Shown: positions 51,525-60,144 of the stretch, in pieces | Numbering within the stretch: position 1 is the first letter of the stretch | Layout of the letters: each line of letters begins with the position of its first letter | From: Pseudomonas tremae | Lineage (GTDB): Bacteria; Pseudomonadota; Gammaproteobacteria; Pseudomonadales; Pseudomonadaceae | DNA: 64,000 bases | Assembly (NCBI RefSeq): GCF_001401155.1 | Contig: NZ_LJRO01000482.1 | Span: 34,570-98,569, forward strand | Reading direction: 5' to 3' | Translations under genes and position numbers: made by a program | The notes under the pieces: generated by a model | Told to the model about the DNA's origin: nothing | The model's database searches: none | Seen by the model: the letters and a program-made list of their open reading frames with translations, nothing else

Positions 51525-51869
51525 TCAGCGGATGCGATAGCGCAAGCGCGTGCCGAAGTTGACCGACATCAGAATCTCGTCAGCTGACAATTCCGCAGGG
51601 AAAAAGACCCCCGATATCTGCGCGTGGGCGATGCTCGCGCCTTCCAGCGGTGTGTTACGCAGGTCCAGACCGCGCAGGTCGGCGGACCTGAAGTAGGCGT
51701 CGGTAAAATCGATACCTGTGGTGTCCAGCGAGCGCAGGTCCAGGCCCCGGAAATCGCCACCCACCATATCGATGGTGCCGGTTCGTGGTTTCTCCTGATT
51801 GAAACCTTCAACATCATCCTTGCGCAGCAGCATATAAAGCGGTGAGTCAATGTGTTTAGGCTGGCTCAT
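51525..51869 (-). CDS. Pentapeptide repeat-like small protein
   Basis: The 114-residue protein shows a short run of pentapeptide repeats, A(D/N)LXX type, around FRGLDLRSLDTTGIDFTDAY and FRSADLRGLDLRNTPLEGAS. This makes a right-handed beta helix of about two turns. It is shorter than Qnr or McbG proteins, so a gyrase-protecting role is not implied. It is likely cytoplasmic with no signal. The prrF gene lies downstream on the same strand with its own promoter; read-through from this gene could add to it. Confidence 0.75.
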   Translation of the reverse strand: MSQPKHIDSPLYMLLRKDDVEGFNQEKPRTGTIDMVGGDFRGLDLRSLDTTGIDFTDAYFRSADLRGLDLRNTPLEGASIAHAQISGVFFPAELSADEILMSVNFGTRLRYRIR

Positions 51870-51963
51870 GACGGCCTCTTGATCGCGTTGGATTTATGGC
51901 GCCAGTATATCGCCATCATCGAATGGCCGTGAAGCATTACCCGCTCAACGGCCATGCATCGTT

Positions 51964-53502
51964 TTACAGTGTAGGCAGACGCTTGCGCAGGTTATCGACG
52001 AGGCTGTCCATATCACCGCTGATGTGGGTCGCTACCTTCTTGCTGTGCAGAATTTCGTCTGCGCTCAGAGGTTCGCGACTGGCTTGCTGTGCCTTGATAA
52101 CCTCCAGTGTCGCGTCGGAAGGGTCATTGTTCTGTGCCTGACGCTGTGCAAGCCAGCTGGCGATCACGGCCTGTGGCGCTTCGCAGTCGAGGATCAAAAA
52201 CGGTACGGCGGTGGCTTCGGCTATTTTCGCCGCTGCTTCACGCTGCTCGTGCTTCAGATAAGTGGCGTCGATCACTACCGAGAACCCGGCCCGCAACGTC
52301 TTGCCAGCCAGTTCGTGCAAGCGTGCATAGGTTTCGATGCTGGCTTCGGTGTCGTAGATATCCTGATCGCGTCCGGCAAACAGGCGTTTGCGTTCGATGT
52401 CGGAGCGCAGACGAACGGCGCCCAGTGATTCGACCAGGCGCATGGCTACGTGGCTTTTGCCAACTGCCGAAACACCGTGGGTAATCACCAGAAACGGCGA
52501 AGGGATGGCGCTGTAGCTTTCGGCCAGGTTGGCGTAGTTGCGATACTGGCGCAGTGTCGCCGCACGCTGTAAACCATCGGCGTCCGGGGCTTGACTGAAC
52601 AGCGCTACCTTGGCACGGACCAGGGCGCGGTAGGCTTTATAGAAGTTGAGCAGTTCCAGACCTTCATAGTCACCGGTGACTTCCAGGTACTGACTGATCA
52701 GGCGTCGGGACAACGATTTCAAACCCCGGTCTTCAAGGTCCATTGCCAGAAAGCCAATGTCGGCATACACATCGGTCTTGCGGAATGGCTCGTTGAATTC
52801 GATGCAGTCGAACAGCACGACCTTGCCATCGATCACGGTGGCATTGCCCAGGTGGATATCACCGTGGCACTCACGGATGAACCCCCCGGCCTTGCGCTGG
52901 GTCAGCAGGGGCTTGAGCCGGGCAAAGCTCGATTCGGCCCAGGCTTGCAGGGCGTCGAGCTGAGCCAGGTCGACTTCTTCACTGATCAATGGGCGAATCT
53001 GCTCAAAGTTCTGTATGACTGGAGCCATGACGCTGTCAGGTGAGCCCAGCTCGCTTTCACTGGTCACGCGCGGCGACTCAAGGTGGAATGTCGCGATCTG
53101 GTGTGCCAGCTCATCGATGTGGGCGGTCGTCAGCTCGCCATTGGCCTGCAACGTGCTGAGCAAACCATCCTGCGAAAACTGGCGCATCTTGAGTGCGTAA
53201 TCGACCACTTCGCCATCGCCGCCCAGCTGCGGTGCTTCGGCCGAGCCGGTGATCGCCAGCACTTCGAGGTACAGGCCGTCAGTGGTGCGCTGGTTCAGGC
53301 GCAGCTCTTCGCGGCAGAAATGCTCGCGCAGGGCCAGCGTGGTGAAATCCAGAAAGCCGAAATTCATCGGTTTTTTGATTTTGTAAGCGTAAGGGCCTGT
53401 CAGCAGAACCCACGAAATGTGCGTTTCGATGACCTGAAAGTTCTCCACCGGATGAGGGAACAGGGCAGGGTTTTGCAGGGCTGCAATCAAAGACTGGCTC
53501 AC
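51964..53502 (-). CDS. Phosphotransferase (APH-like)/P-loop kinase fusion
   Basis: The chosen start is the GTG at 53502, preceded by AAGGA, giving 512 residues; the frame to 53754 would cross the mrcB promoter region. The N-terminal 320 residues are an aminoglycoside-phosphotransferase/kinase-like domain with CHGDIHLGNATVIDGKVVLF and DCIEFNEPFRKTDVYADIGF (catalytic Asp, metal Asp). The C-terminal part (about 340-512) is a P-loop kinase with ITHGVSAVGKSHVAMRL and VVIDATYLKHEQR. Such fusions are common in proteobacteria and have no known substrate; it is unlikely to be a drug-resistance gene. Confidence 0.85.
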   Translation of the reverse strand: MSQSLIAALQNPALFPHPVENFQVIETHISWVLLTGPYAYKIKKPMNFGFLDFTTLALREHFCREELRLNQRTTDGLYLEVLAITGSAEAPQLGGDGEVVDYALKMRQFSQDGLLSTLQANGELTTAHIDELAHQIATFHLESPRVTSESELGSPDSVMAPVIQNFEQIRPLISEEVDLAQLDALQAWAESSFARLKPLLTQRKAGGFIRECHGDIHLGNATVIDGKVVLFDCIEFNEPFRKTDVYADIGFLAMDLEDRGLKSLSRRLISQYLEVTGDYEGLELLNFYKAYRALVRAKVALFSQAPDADGLQRAATLRQYRNYANLAESYSAIPSPFLVITHGVSAVGKSHVAMRLVESLGAVRLRSDIERKRLFAGRDQDIYDTEASIETYARLHELAGKTLRAGFSVVIDATYLKHEQREAAAKIAEATAVPFLILDCEAPQAVIASWLAQRQAQNNDPSDATLEVIKAQQASREPLSADEILHSKKVATHISGDMDSLVDNLRKRLPTL

Positions 53503-53632
53503 GGACGATCCTTCAGGAATGTGTTCAAAATGTAAGTGCTGGATGCAGCCATTATGGCCGCTTGGCGCGAGGCTGCAAACCGCTGACTCAGGCGTCTGTC
53601 GATCCTTGGCAAAGTGCGTATAATCCGCGCCC

Positions 53633-55954
53633 ATGACTCGATCCCGCACCTCTCGTTCCCCTAAAAAGCAACCTCCCCGCAGCCTGCACAAGTGGCTGGG
53701 CTGGGCGTTGAAGCTTGGTATTGTCGGCCTGGTCCTGCTGGGCGGGCTGGCCATTTATCTTGATGCTATCGTTCAGGAGAAGTTTTCCGGCAAGCGCTGG
53801 ACCATTCCTGCCAAGGTCTATGCACGCCCGCTGGAGCTGTTCGTCGGGCAGAAGCTCAGTCGCGACGACTTTCTCATTGAGCTTGATGCGCTGGGCTATC
53901 GCCGCGAAAGCGTGGCCAATGGCCCTGGCGCAGCAGCGGTCAACGGCAATACTGTCGACCTCAATACCCGAGGCTTCCAGTTCTACGAAGGCACCGACGT
54001 CGCTCAGCAGGTACGCGTGCGTTTTTCCGGCGACTCCGTGGCCGACCTCTCTTCAGGCAACGGTGCCAAGCTGGCCGTGGCGCGGCTTGAGCCGCTGCTG
54101 ATCGGCGGCCTGTACCCGAAGAATCTCGAAGACCGGATACTGATCAAGCTTGATCAAGCACCGCCTTATCTGCTCGACGGGCTGGTGGCGGTCGAGGACC
54201 GGGACTTCTATCACCACTTTGGGGTGTCACCCAAGTCCATCGCTCGGGCTATCTGGGTCAACAGTTCTCAGGGGCAGATGCGTCAGGGCGGCAGTACGCT
54301 GACCCAGCAGTTGGTCAAGAACTTCTACCTGACCAACGAGCGCAGCCTGACCCGCAAGCTGACCGAGGCCATGATGGCGATCCTGCTGGAGATTCATTAC
54401 AGCAAGCAGGAAATCCTCGAGGCCTATCTTAATGAAGTATTTGTCGGTCAGGACGGTCAGCGAGCCGTTCACGGCTTTGGTCTGGCCAGTCAGTATTTCT
54501 TCAGCCAGCCGCTGTCCGAGCTGAAAATCCATCAGGTCGCGATGCTGGTCGGGCTGGTCAAGGGGCCGTCGTTCTACAACCCGCGCCGCAACCCGGAGCG
54601 AGCGCTTGAACGACGCAATCTGGTGCTCGATCTGTTCGAACAGCAAGGTGTTGCGACGCCGGAAGTGGTCGCCGCAGCCAAGAAAATGCCACTGGGTGTG
54701 ACCAAGACCGGCACGCTTGCCGACAGCTCGTTCCCGGCTTTTCTGGATCTGGTCAAGCGCCAGTTGCGGGAAGACTATCGCGACGAAGACTTGACTGAAG
54801 AGGGGCTGCGAATCTTCACCAGCTTCGACCCGATCCTGCAGATGAAGTCTCAGGCCGCCATGGACGACACGTTCAAGAAGCTCGCCGGGCGCAAGGGTGT
54901 GGATGAGGTTCAGGCAGGTATGGTCGTCACCAACCCGGAGACCGGTGAGGTGCAAGCGCTGATCGGCGGTCGCGAGGCCGGGTTCTCGGGTTTCAACCGT
55001 GCTATCGACGCCGTACGGCCGATCGGTTCGCTGGTCAAACCGGCTATTTACCTGACGGCATTGGAGCGTCCGAGCCAGTACACGCTGACCAGCTGGATTG
55101 CTGACGAGCTGTTTCAGGTCAAGGGCGCCGACGGTCAGATCTGGAAGCCGCAGAATTACGACCACAAATCTCACGGCAACATCTTTCTGTATCAGGGGCT
55201 GGCGCATTCCTACAACTTGTCGACTGCCAAGCTGGGCCTTGATCTGGGTATCCCGAACGTTTTCAAAACGCTGGCCAAACTGGGCGTGACCCGCGAGTGG
55301 CCTGTGTATCCGTCGATGTTGCTGGGGGCGGGTGGCTTGAGTCCTATGGAAGTCGCCACCATGTATCAAACCATTGCCAGTGGCGGGTTCAATACGCCGA
55401 TGCGCGGCATTCGCAGCGTGCTGACCGCTGAGGGCGAGCCGCTCAAGCGTTATCCGTTCAAGATCGAGCAGCGTTTCGATCCGGGGGCGATTTACCTGGT
55501 GCAGAATGCGATGCAGCGTGTAATGCGCGAAGGTACGGGTAAATCTGTTTACAACGTGTTGCCGAGTTCGTTGAATCTGGCGGGCAAGACCGGCACCAGT
55601 AACGACTCTCGCGACAGCTGGTTTGCCGGTTTCAGCCAGGATCTGCTGGCTGTGGTGTGGATGGGCCGTGACGACAACGGCAAGACCCCGTTTACCGGGG
55701 CTACCGGCGCCTTGCAGGTCTGGACCAGCTTCATGCGCAAGGCCAATCCGCTTCCGCTCGACATGGCAATGCCGGACAACGTGGTTCAGGCATGGGTCGA
55801 TGCACAGACTGGTCAGGGTTCGGACGCCAGCTGCCCGAATGCAGTGCAGATGCCGTATATTCGCGGCAGTGAACCCCAGCCGGGCGCAACATGCGGCGGC
55901 GCTCCAGCACCTGCCACTGAGGTGATGGACTGGGTCAAAGGTTGGTTGAACTAG
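53633..55954 (+). CDS. mrcB: Penicillin-binding protein 1B
   Basis: The 773-residue bifunctional peptidoglycan synthase has a short basic cytoplasmic tail and one membrane anchor (about 21-45). A UB2H domain (about 60-150) is followed by the GT51 glycosyltransferase, with Glu188 in LVAVEDRDFYHHFGVSPKSI. The transpeptidase carries Ser466 in RPIGSLVKPAIYL and the KTGTSNDS motif. It polymerises glycan strands and cross-links them in the periplasm. It is followed by its lipoprotein activator gene lpoP, the Pseudomonas equivalent of the LpoB arrangement. Confidence 0.95.
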   Translation: MTRSRTSRSPKKQPPRSLHKWLGWALKLGIVGLVLLGGLAIYLDAIVQEKFSGKRWTIPAKVYARPLELFVGQKLSRDDFLIELDALGYRRESVANGPGAAAVNGNTVDLNTRGFQFYEGTDVAQQVRVRFSGDSVADLSSGNGAKLAVARLEPLLIGGLYPKNLEDRILIKLDQAPPYLLDGLVAVEDRDFYHHFGVSPKSIARAIWVNSSQGQMRQGGSTLTQQLVKNFYLTNERSLTRKLTEAMMAILLEIHYSKQEILEAYLNEVFVGQDGQRAVHGFGLASQYFFSQPLSELKIHQVAMLVGLVKGPSFYNPRRNPERALERRNLVLDLFEQQGVATPEVVAAAKKMPLGVTKTGTLADSSFPAFLDLVKRQLREDYRDEDLTEEGLRIFTSFDPILQMKSQAAMDDTFKKLAGRKGVDEVQAGMVVTNPETGEVQALIGGREAGFSGFNRAIDAVRPIGSLVKPAIYLTALERPSQYTLTSWIADELFQVKGADGQIWKPQNYDHKSHGNIFLYQGLAHSYNLSTAKLGLDLGIPNVFKTLAKLGVTREWPVYPSMLLGAGGLSPMEVATMYQTIASGGFNTPMRGIRSVLTAEGEPLKRYPFKIEQRFDPGAIYLVQNAMQRVMREGTGKSVYNVLPSSLNLAGKTGTSNDSRDSWFAGFSQDLLAVVWMGRDDNGKTPFTGATGALQVWTSFMRKANPLPLDMAMPDNVVQAWVDAQTGQGSDASCPNAVQMPYIRGSEPQPGATCGGAPAPATEVMDWVKGWLN

Positions 55955-55971
55955 GCAATCGAGGTTTTGAA

Positions 55972-56724
55972 GTGAATAAATGGTGGATTCCGGCTTTAAC
56001 GACACTGGCCTTGCTGAACGGCTGCGCCAGTGTAGAACGTGGCTCGATTCCGGTCGTGGACTCGAGCTCCAAGGTGTCCAACAGCGAGCGCGTCGCCGCT
56101 TCGCGCAATGGCGCTTACCGGGCTAATACCGCTCCGGTTCAGCAGCAGCCGCAAGCCGTGCCACAGGATTCGGGTGTCGTGGTGATGGTGCCGGGTGCTG
56201 GTGGTGCAGGCGGCGCGGGTGCTGGTGAAAGTTTTTCGGCCCCGGCCAGTCAGGCACCTTTCAGTGTCAACACGCCGCCTGCCGATGCCGCTCCGGTCAA
56301 TCAGGCGCCGATCAACTCTGCTCCGGCGAACAACAGTTACAGCATGCCGGCTGCGTCCGCACCGACTGGCATCCCGTCCAGTGGCGGCGGTCTGTCCGAG
56401 GACGAGCAACTTGACGGGCCGGTGCTGGCCTTGCTTACCACCGCTCAGCAACAGCAGGGCAGTGGCGATCTCAACGGCGCATCTTCCAGTCTCGAGCGCG
56501 CCCAGCGGGTCGCACCGCGCGAGCCTCAGGTGCTTTATCGTCTGGCGCAGGTACGTCTGGCTCAGGGCGATGCTGCCCAGGCCGAGCAACTGGCTCGTCG
56601 TGGCCTGACTTACGCCAATGGCCGTGCCAGCCTTCAGGCCAGCCTGTGGGGGCTGATTGCTCAGTCTCGCGAGAAGCAGGGTGATGCAGCCGGTGCTGCG
56701 CTGGCGCGTCAGAAGGCTCGCTGA
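55972..56724 (+). CDS. lpoP: Outer-membrane lipoprotein LpoP, PBP1B activator
   Basis: The 250-residue lipoprotein starts at a GTG with GAGG upstream. The lipobox LALLNGCAS is at about 13-21 with the lipidated Cys near position 19. A long Ser/Pro/Ala-rich disordered tether (about 30-145) could cross the periplasm. A TPR-type helical domain (about 150-250; LDGPVLALLTTAQQQQGSGD and VLYRLAQVRLAQGDAAQAEQ) follows. LpoP of P. aeruginosa is encoded after ponB/mrcB and activates PBP1B, although unrelated in sequence to E. coli LpoB. It overlaps yqcC by one base. Confidence 0.88.
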   Translation: MNKWWIPALTTLALLNGCASVERGSIPVVDSSSKVSNSERVAASRNGAYRANTAPVQQQPQAVPQDSGVVVMVPGAGGAGGAGAGESFSAPASQAPFSVNTPPADAAPVNQAPINSAPANNSYSMPAASAPTGIPSSGGGLSEDEQLDGPVLALLTTAQQQQGSGDLNGASSSLERAQRVAPREPQVLYRLAQVRLAQGDAAQAEQLARRGLTYANGRASLQASLWGLIAQSREKQGDAAGAALARQKAR

Positions 56725-57053
56725 TGGACCAGCGTTTACCTGAAGTTGCCGAGCAGTTGCTGTTGATCGAGCGCGAACTGCGAGCGCTGGGGTGGTGGGA
56801 TGTCACGCCGCCCAGCGAAGAAGCGCTGTCCAGTCAGGAGCCTTTCTGTGTGGACACGCTCGAGTTTGCGCAGTGGTTGCAGTGGATCTTTTTGCCGCGG
56901 ATGAAAGTCATCCTCGAACGCGACCTGCCGCTGCCCAATGCTTCCGGCATTCTGGAGATGGCTGAAATGACCTACGCAGGTTGTTTGAGCCAGACCCGCT
57001 CGTTGCAGCAGCATCTGGCGCGCTTCGATCAGTTGATCACCGCCGCTCGTTGA
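56724..57053 (+). CDS. YqcC family protein
   Basis: The 109-residue, mostly helical, acidic protein belongs to the YqcC family (DUF446), whose function is unknown. It carries LGWWDVTPPSEEALSSQEPF, FCVDTLEFAQWLQWIFLPRM and MKVILERDLPLPNASGILEM, all typical. No signal peptide. Its ATG overlaps the lpoP stop (TGATG), so it is co-translated with the PBP1B activator, but no role in wall synthesis is proven. Confidence 0.88.
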   Translation: MDQRLPEVAEQLLLIERELRALGWWDVTPPSEEALSSQEPFCVDTLEFAQWLQWIFLPRMKVILERDLPLPNASGILEMAEMTYAGCLSQTRSLQQHLARFDQLITAAR

Positions 57054-57063
57054 GCAACGCTGT

Positions 57064-57480
57064 CTAGCGGCACATTTCGCTGATGGCCTTTTCTGTTTCC
57101 GCTATGCGCGTCTTGCGATTATCTTCGGTAAGACGCCTGGACTCACCGCCCACCTGCTCGCGAACTCGCGGATTGTTCTGCAACTGCGCGAGATTGGTGC
57201 GCAGGGTTTCGCAGCTCTGTGCACGCTGGGCTTCCTGAGCCTTCACCTGATTTTTGACTTTCTGGTCAATCGCACGTTGCTGCGCTGCACCGTCGTCCGA
57301 AGGCGTGCCTGGCGCTACTGCGGGCGGTGGCGTCTGCACGTATATTTCCTGCACCTGCTGGTCGGTTGGCGGTTGGGCATCGAAGTGCGTTACGCCTTGA
57401 GCATCGACCCATTTATAGATTGAAGCGGCCTGGCTGGTCGTGCCGATTGCCAGTGCGGCAGCGAGAATCATCCAATGCAT
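57064..57480 (-). CDS. DUF4124 domain exported protein
   Basis: The start MHWMILAAALAIGTTSQA gives 138 residues and a clear cleavable signal (site after about SQAAS); the longer frame is less likely. The mature protein begins with the DUF4124 domain IYKWVDAQGVTHFDAQPP. The remainder is Gln- and charged-rich (AQQRAIDQKVKNQVKAQEAQ), likely coiled coil. The function is unknown; it is periplasmic. It converges with yqcC, 10 bp away. Confidence 0.82.
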   Translation of the reverse strand: MHWMILAAALAIGTTSQAASIYKWVDAQGVTHFDAQPPTDQQVQEIYVQTPPPAVAPGTPSDDGAAQQRAIDQKVKNQVKAQEAQRAQSCETLRTNLAQLQNNPRVREQVGGESRRLTEDNRKTRIAETEKAISEMCR

Positions 57481-57878
57481 GTCGAGTCCTTGAGTGGTCT
57501 GTGCAGGCAGAAAACTACCATAACAGTGCATTTCAGTCCGAAACGGTGCGAATTCACAGGCTTGCTGTCAAGAAAGCGCACGGATGACTTGACTTGAGGG
57601 GGGGGAATCACAACAATCCAAAGTTCGCTGTAGAAGGACTGCCAGAAGCAGACCCTCTCGGTAGATCATGAGGCGCACATCCGCGCCGACCTGTAACACC
57701 CGCAACGCGTTACCTCGCGCTGGGTGGGAATGTTCCGCAACACTCAGGGACATCCCAATACTTGCTCAGTCAGTGCTGACGTAGTCGGCGACCACCGTCG
57801 CTCATGCTCTGCTGGCAGTAAACCTATTAAGACCCGTCCCGGAGTGGGCGGTATTCTGGCGTTTTAGAGGTGAACAAC
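57481..57878. other. Intergenic region upstream of ilvIH
   Basis: A 398-bp gap between divergent genes. A GTAAC/GTTAC inverted repeat (57692 to about 57713) and nearby GGTGGGAATGTTCC suggest a decayed REP element. No leader peptide rich in Leu, Val or Ile was seen, so an ilv attenuator is not supported. The ilvI SD GAGGTG stands at 57867-57872. Confidence 0.4.
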
Positions 57879-59603
57879 GTGGAGCTTTTATCTGGCGCTG
57901 AAATGATCGTCCGTTTTTTGCGTGACGAAGGCGTTGAGCATATCTATGGGTACCCGGGTGGTGCTCTCCTGCATGTCTACGATGCCCTGTTCAAAGAACC
58001 GGCGGTGAGCCATATTCTTGTTCGCCACGAGCAGGCTGCCACGCACATGGCCGACGGCTATGCGCGCGCTACCGGCAAGGCGGGTGTGGTACTGGTGACT
58101 TCGGGTCCTGGCGCCACCAATGCTATTACCGGCATCGCGACTGCTTACATGGACTCCATTCCGATGGTGGTTCTGTCCGGTCAGGTTGCCAGCACGCTGG
58201 TGGGCACCGATGCGTTCCAGGAGACCGACATGATCGGTATCTCCCGGCCGATCGTGAAGCACAGCTTTATGATCAAGCACCCGTCGGAAATTCCGGAAAT
58301 CCTGAAAAAGGCCTTCTATCTGGCGCAGTCCGGTCGTCCTGGTCCTGTTGTTGTCGATATCCCCAAAGACATGACCAACCCGGCCGAGAAGTTCGAATAC
58401 GTCTTTCCCAAGAAAGCCAAGCTGCGCTCCTACAGCCCTGCGGTTCGTGGTCACTCTGGCCAGATCCGCAAGGCTGTCGAGATGCTTCTGGCAGCCAAGC
58501 GTCCTATCATCTATGCCGGTGGCGGCGTGATCATGGGCAATGCTTCGGCGCAATTGACCGAGCTGGCTCAACTGCTGAATGCGCCGGTCACCAATACCCT
58601 GATGGGGCTGGGTTGCTATCCAGGCACTGATCGTCAGTTCGTCGGCATGCTCGGCATGCACGGCAGCTATACGGCCAACCTCGCGATGCACCACACCGAC
58701 GTTATTCTGGCTGTCGGTGCGCGCTTCGATGACCGGGTGATCAACGGCGCGAGCAAGTTCTGCCCCAATGCCAAGATCATCCACATCGACATCGATCCTG
58801 CTTCGATTTCCAAGACCATCAAGGCCGACGTGCCTATCGTCGGTCCGGTCGAAAGCGTGCTGACCGAAATGGTCGCCACCCTCAAGGAGATCGGCGAGAC
58901 ACCTGACAAGGCATCGGTCGAGGCGTGGTGGAAGCAGATTGACGAGTGGCGCGGGACGGGCGATCTGTTCCCGTACAACCGTGGCGATGGCACGGTCATC
59001 AAGCCGCAGGCAGTTATCGAAACACTGTGCGAAGTCACTAAGGGCGATGCCTACGTGACGTCTGACGTAGGTCAGCACCAGATGTTTGCTGCGCAGTACT
59101 ACCGATTCAACAAGCCGAACCGCTGGATCAACTCCGGTGGTCTGGGCACCATGGGCTTCGGCTTCCCGGCTGCGATGGGCGTGAAACTGAGCTTTCCGGA
59201 CGAGCATGTTGCCTGTGTGACCGGCGAAGGCAGTATTCAGATGAACATTCAGGAGCTGTCGACCTGTCTGCAATATGGTTTGCCGGTGAAGATCATCCTG
59301 CTCAACAACGGTGTACTGGGCATGGTTCGCCAGTGGCAGGACATGAGCTACGGCGCGCGTCACTCGCATTCCTACATGGAATCGCTGCCTGATTTCGTCA
59401 AACTGGTCGAAGCGTATGGCCATGTAGGCATGCGCATCACCGATTTGAAAGATTTGAAGCCGAAGATGGAAGAAGCGTTTGCCATGACTGACCGGTTGGT
59501 GTTCCTCGACATTCAGGTCGATGTGACCGAGCACGTCTACCCGATGCAGATCAAGGACGGCTCCATGCGCGATATGTGGTTGAGCAAGACGGAGCGGACA
59601 TAA
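57879..59603 (+). CDS. ilvI: Acetolactate synthase, large (catalytic) subunit
   Basis: The 574-residue ThDP enzyme starts at GTG 57879 (reading VELLSGAEMIVRFL), six bases after GAGGTG; a GTG nine bases earlier is also in frame. Domains are the pyrimidine-binding domain with the catalytic Glu (LVRHEQAATHMADGYARATG), a central FAD-like domain, and the cofactor motif VTGEGSIQMNIQELSTCLQYG with LNNGVLGM. It condenses pyruvate to acetolactate, or pyruvate with 2-ketobutyrate, for valine, leucine and isoleucine. It is followed by the regulatory subunit. Confidence 0.96.
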   Translation: MELLSGAEMIVRFLRDEGVEHIYGYPGGALLHVYDALFKEPAVSHILVRHEQAATHMADGYARATGKAGVVLVTSGPGATNAITGIATAYMDSIPMVVLSGQVASTLVGTDAFQETDMIGISRPIVKHSFMIKHPSEIPEILKKAFYLAQSGRPGPVVVDIPKDMTNPAEKFEYVFPKKAKLRSYSPAVRGHSGQIRKAVEMLLAAKRPIIYAGGGVIMGNASAQLTELAQLLNAPVTNTLMGLGCYPGTDRQFVGMLGMHGSYTANLAMHHTDVILAVGARFDDRVINGASKFCPNAKIIHIDIDPASISKTIKADVPIVGPVESVLTEMVATLKEIGETPDKASVEAWWKQIDEWRGTGDLFPYNRGDGTVIKPQAVIETLCEVTKGDAYVTSDVGQHQMFAAQYYRFNKPNRWINSGGLGTMGFGFPAAMGVKLSFPDEHVACVTGEGSIQMNIQELSTCLQYGLPVKIILLNNGVLGMVRQWQDMSYGARHSHSYMESLPDFVKLVEAYGHVGMRITDLKDLKPKMEEAFAMTDRLVFLDIQVDVTEHVYPMQIKDGSMRDMWLSKTERT

Positions 59604-59605
59604 TC

Positions 59606-60097
59606 ATGCGCCATATCATTTCCCTGCTGCTGGAAAACGAACCGGGTGCGCTGTCTCGTGTAGTGGGCCTTTTCTCCCAGCGCAACTACAACATCGAAAG
59701 CCTGACGGTCGCGCCAACCGAAGACCCGACCCTGTCGCGTCTGACGCTGACCACCGTGGGCCACGATGAGGTGATCGAGCAGATTACCAAAAACCTCAAC
59801 AAGCTCATTGAAGTGGTCAAGCTGGTCGACCTGTCGGAAAGCGCTCATATCGAGCGCGAGCTGATGCTGGTCAAGGTGAAGGCCACTGGCGCGCAGCGTG
59901 CCGAGATCAAGCGGACTACGGACATTTTCCGTGGCCAGATCGTCGACGTGACTGCCAGCGTCTATACCGTGCAGATGAGCGGCACAAGCGACAAACTGGA
60001 CAGCTTCATTCAGGCCATCGGCACTGCCGCCATCCTGGAAACAGTACGCAGTGGCGTGACGGGCATCGCCCGTGGCGACAAAGTGCTGAGCATCTAA
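59606..60097 (+). CDS. ilvH: Acetolactate synthase, small (regulatory) subunit
   Basis: The 163-residue regulatory subunit starts at the ATG two bases after the ilvI stop; the longer frame into ilvI is not needed. An N-terminal ACT domain (MRHIISLLLENEPGALSRVV, FSQRNYNIESLTVAPTED) binds valine for feedback inhibition. The C-terminal ACT-like part (MLVKVKATGAQRAEIKRTTD) completes the family length. It is tightly coupled to ilvI. Confidence 0.96.
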   Translation: MRHIISLLLENEPGALSRVVGLFSQRNYNIESLTVAPTEDPTLSRLTLTTVGHDEVIEQITKNLNKLIEVVKLVDLSESAHIERELMLVKVKATGAQRAEIKRTTDIFRGQIVDVTASVYTVQMSGTSDKLDSFIQAIGTAAILETVRSGVTGIARGDKVLSI

Positions 60098-60144
60098 CTC
60101 AATTAAGCAAATGGCCTGAACGGCCAAGATAACAGGGGATTTCC

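Noticed and set aside
51964..53502. Aminoglycoside resistance gene
   Set aside because: The phosphotransferase domain is part of a common chromosomal fusion with a P-loop kinase, with no sign of a resistance cassette.
54227..56005. 592-codon frame antisense to mrcB
   Set aside because: It lies wholly over the PBP1B gene, and its composition reflects the complementary strand.
57481..57878. Branched-chain amino acid attenuator before ilvI
   Set aside because: No short leader peptide rich in Leu, Val or Ile and no terminator/antiterminator pair were found.
57888..59534. 548-codon frame antisense to ilvI
   Set aside because: It is a shadow of the clear acetolactate synthase gene, with typical antisense composition.
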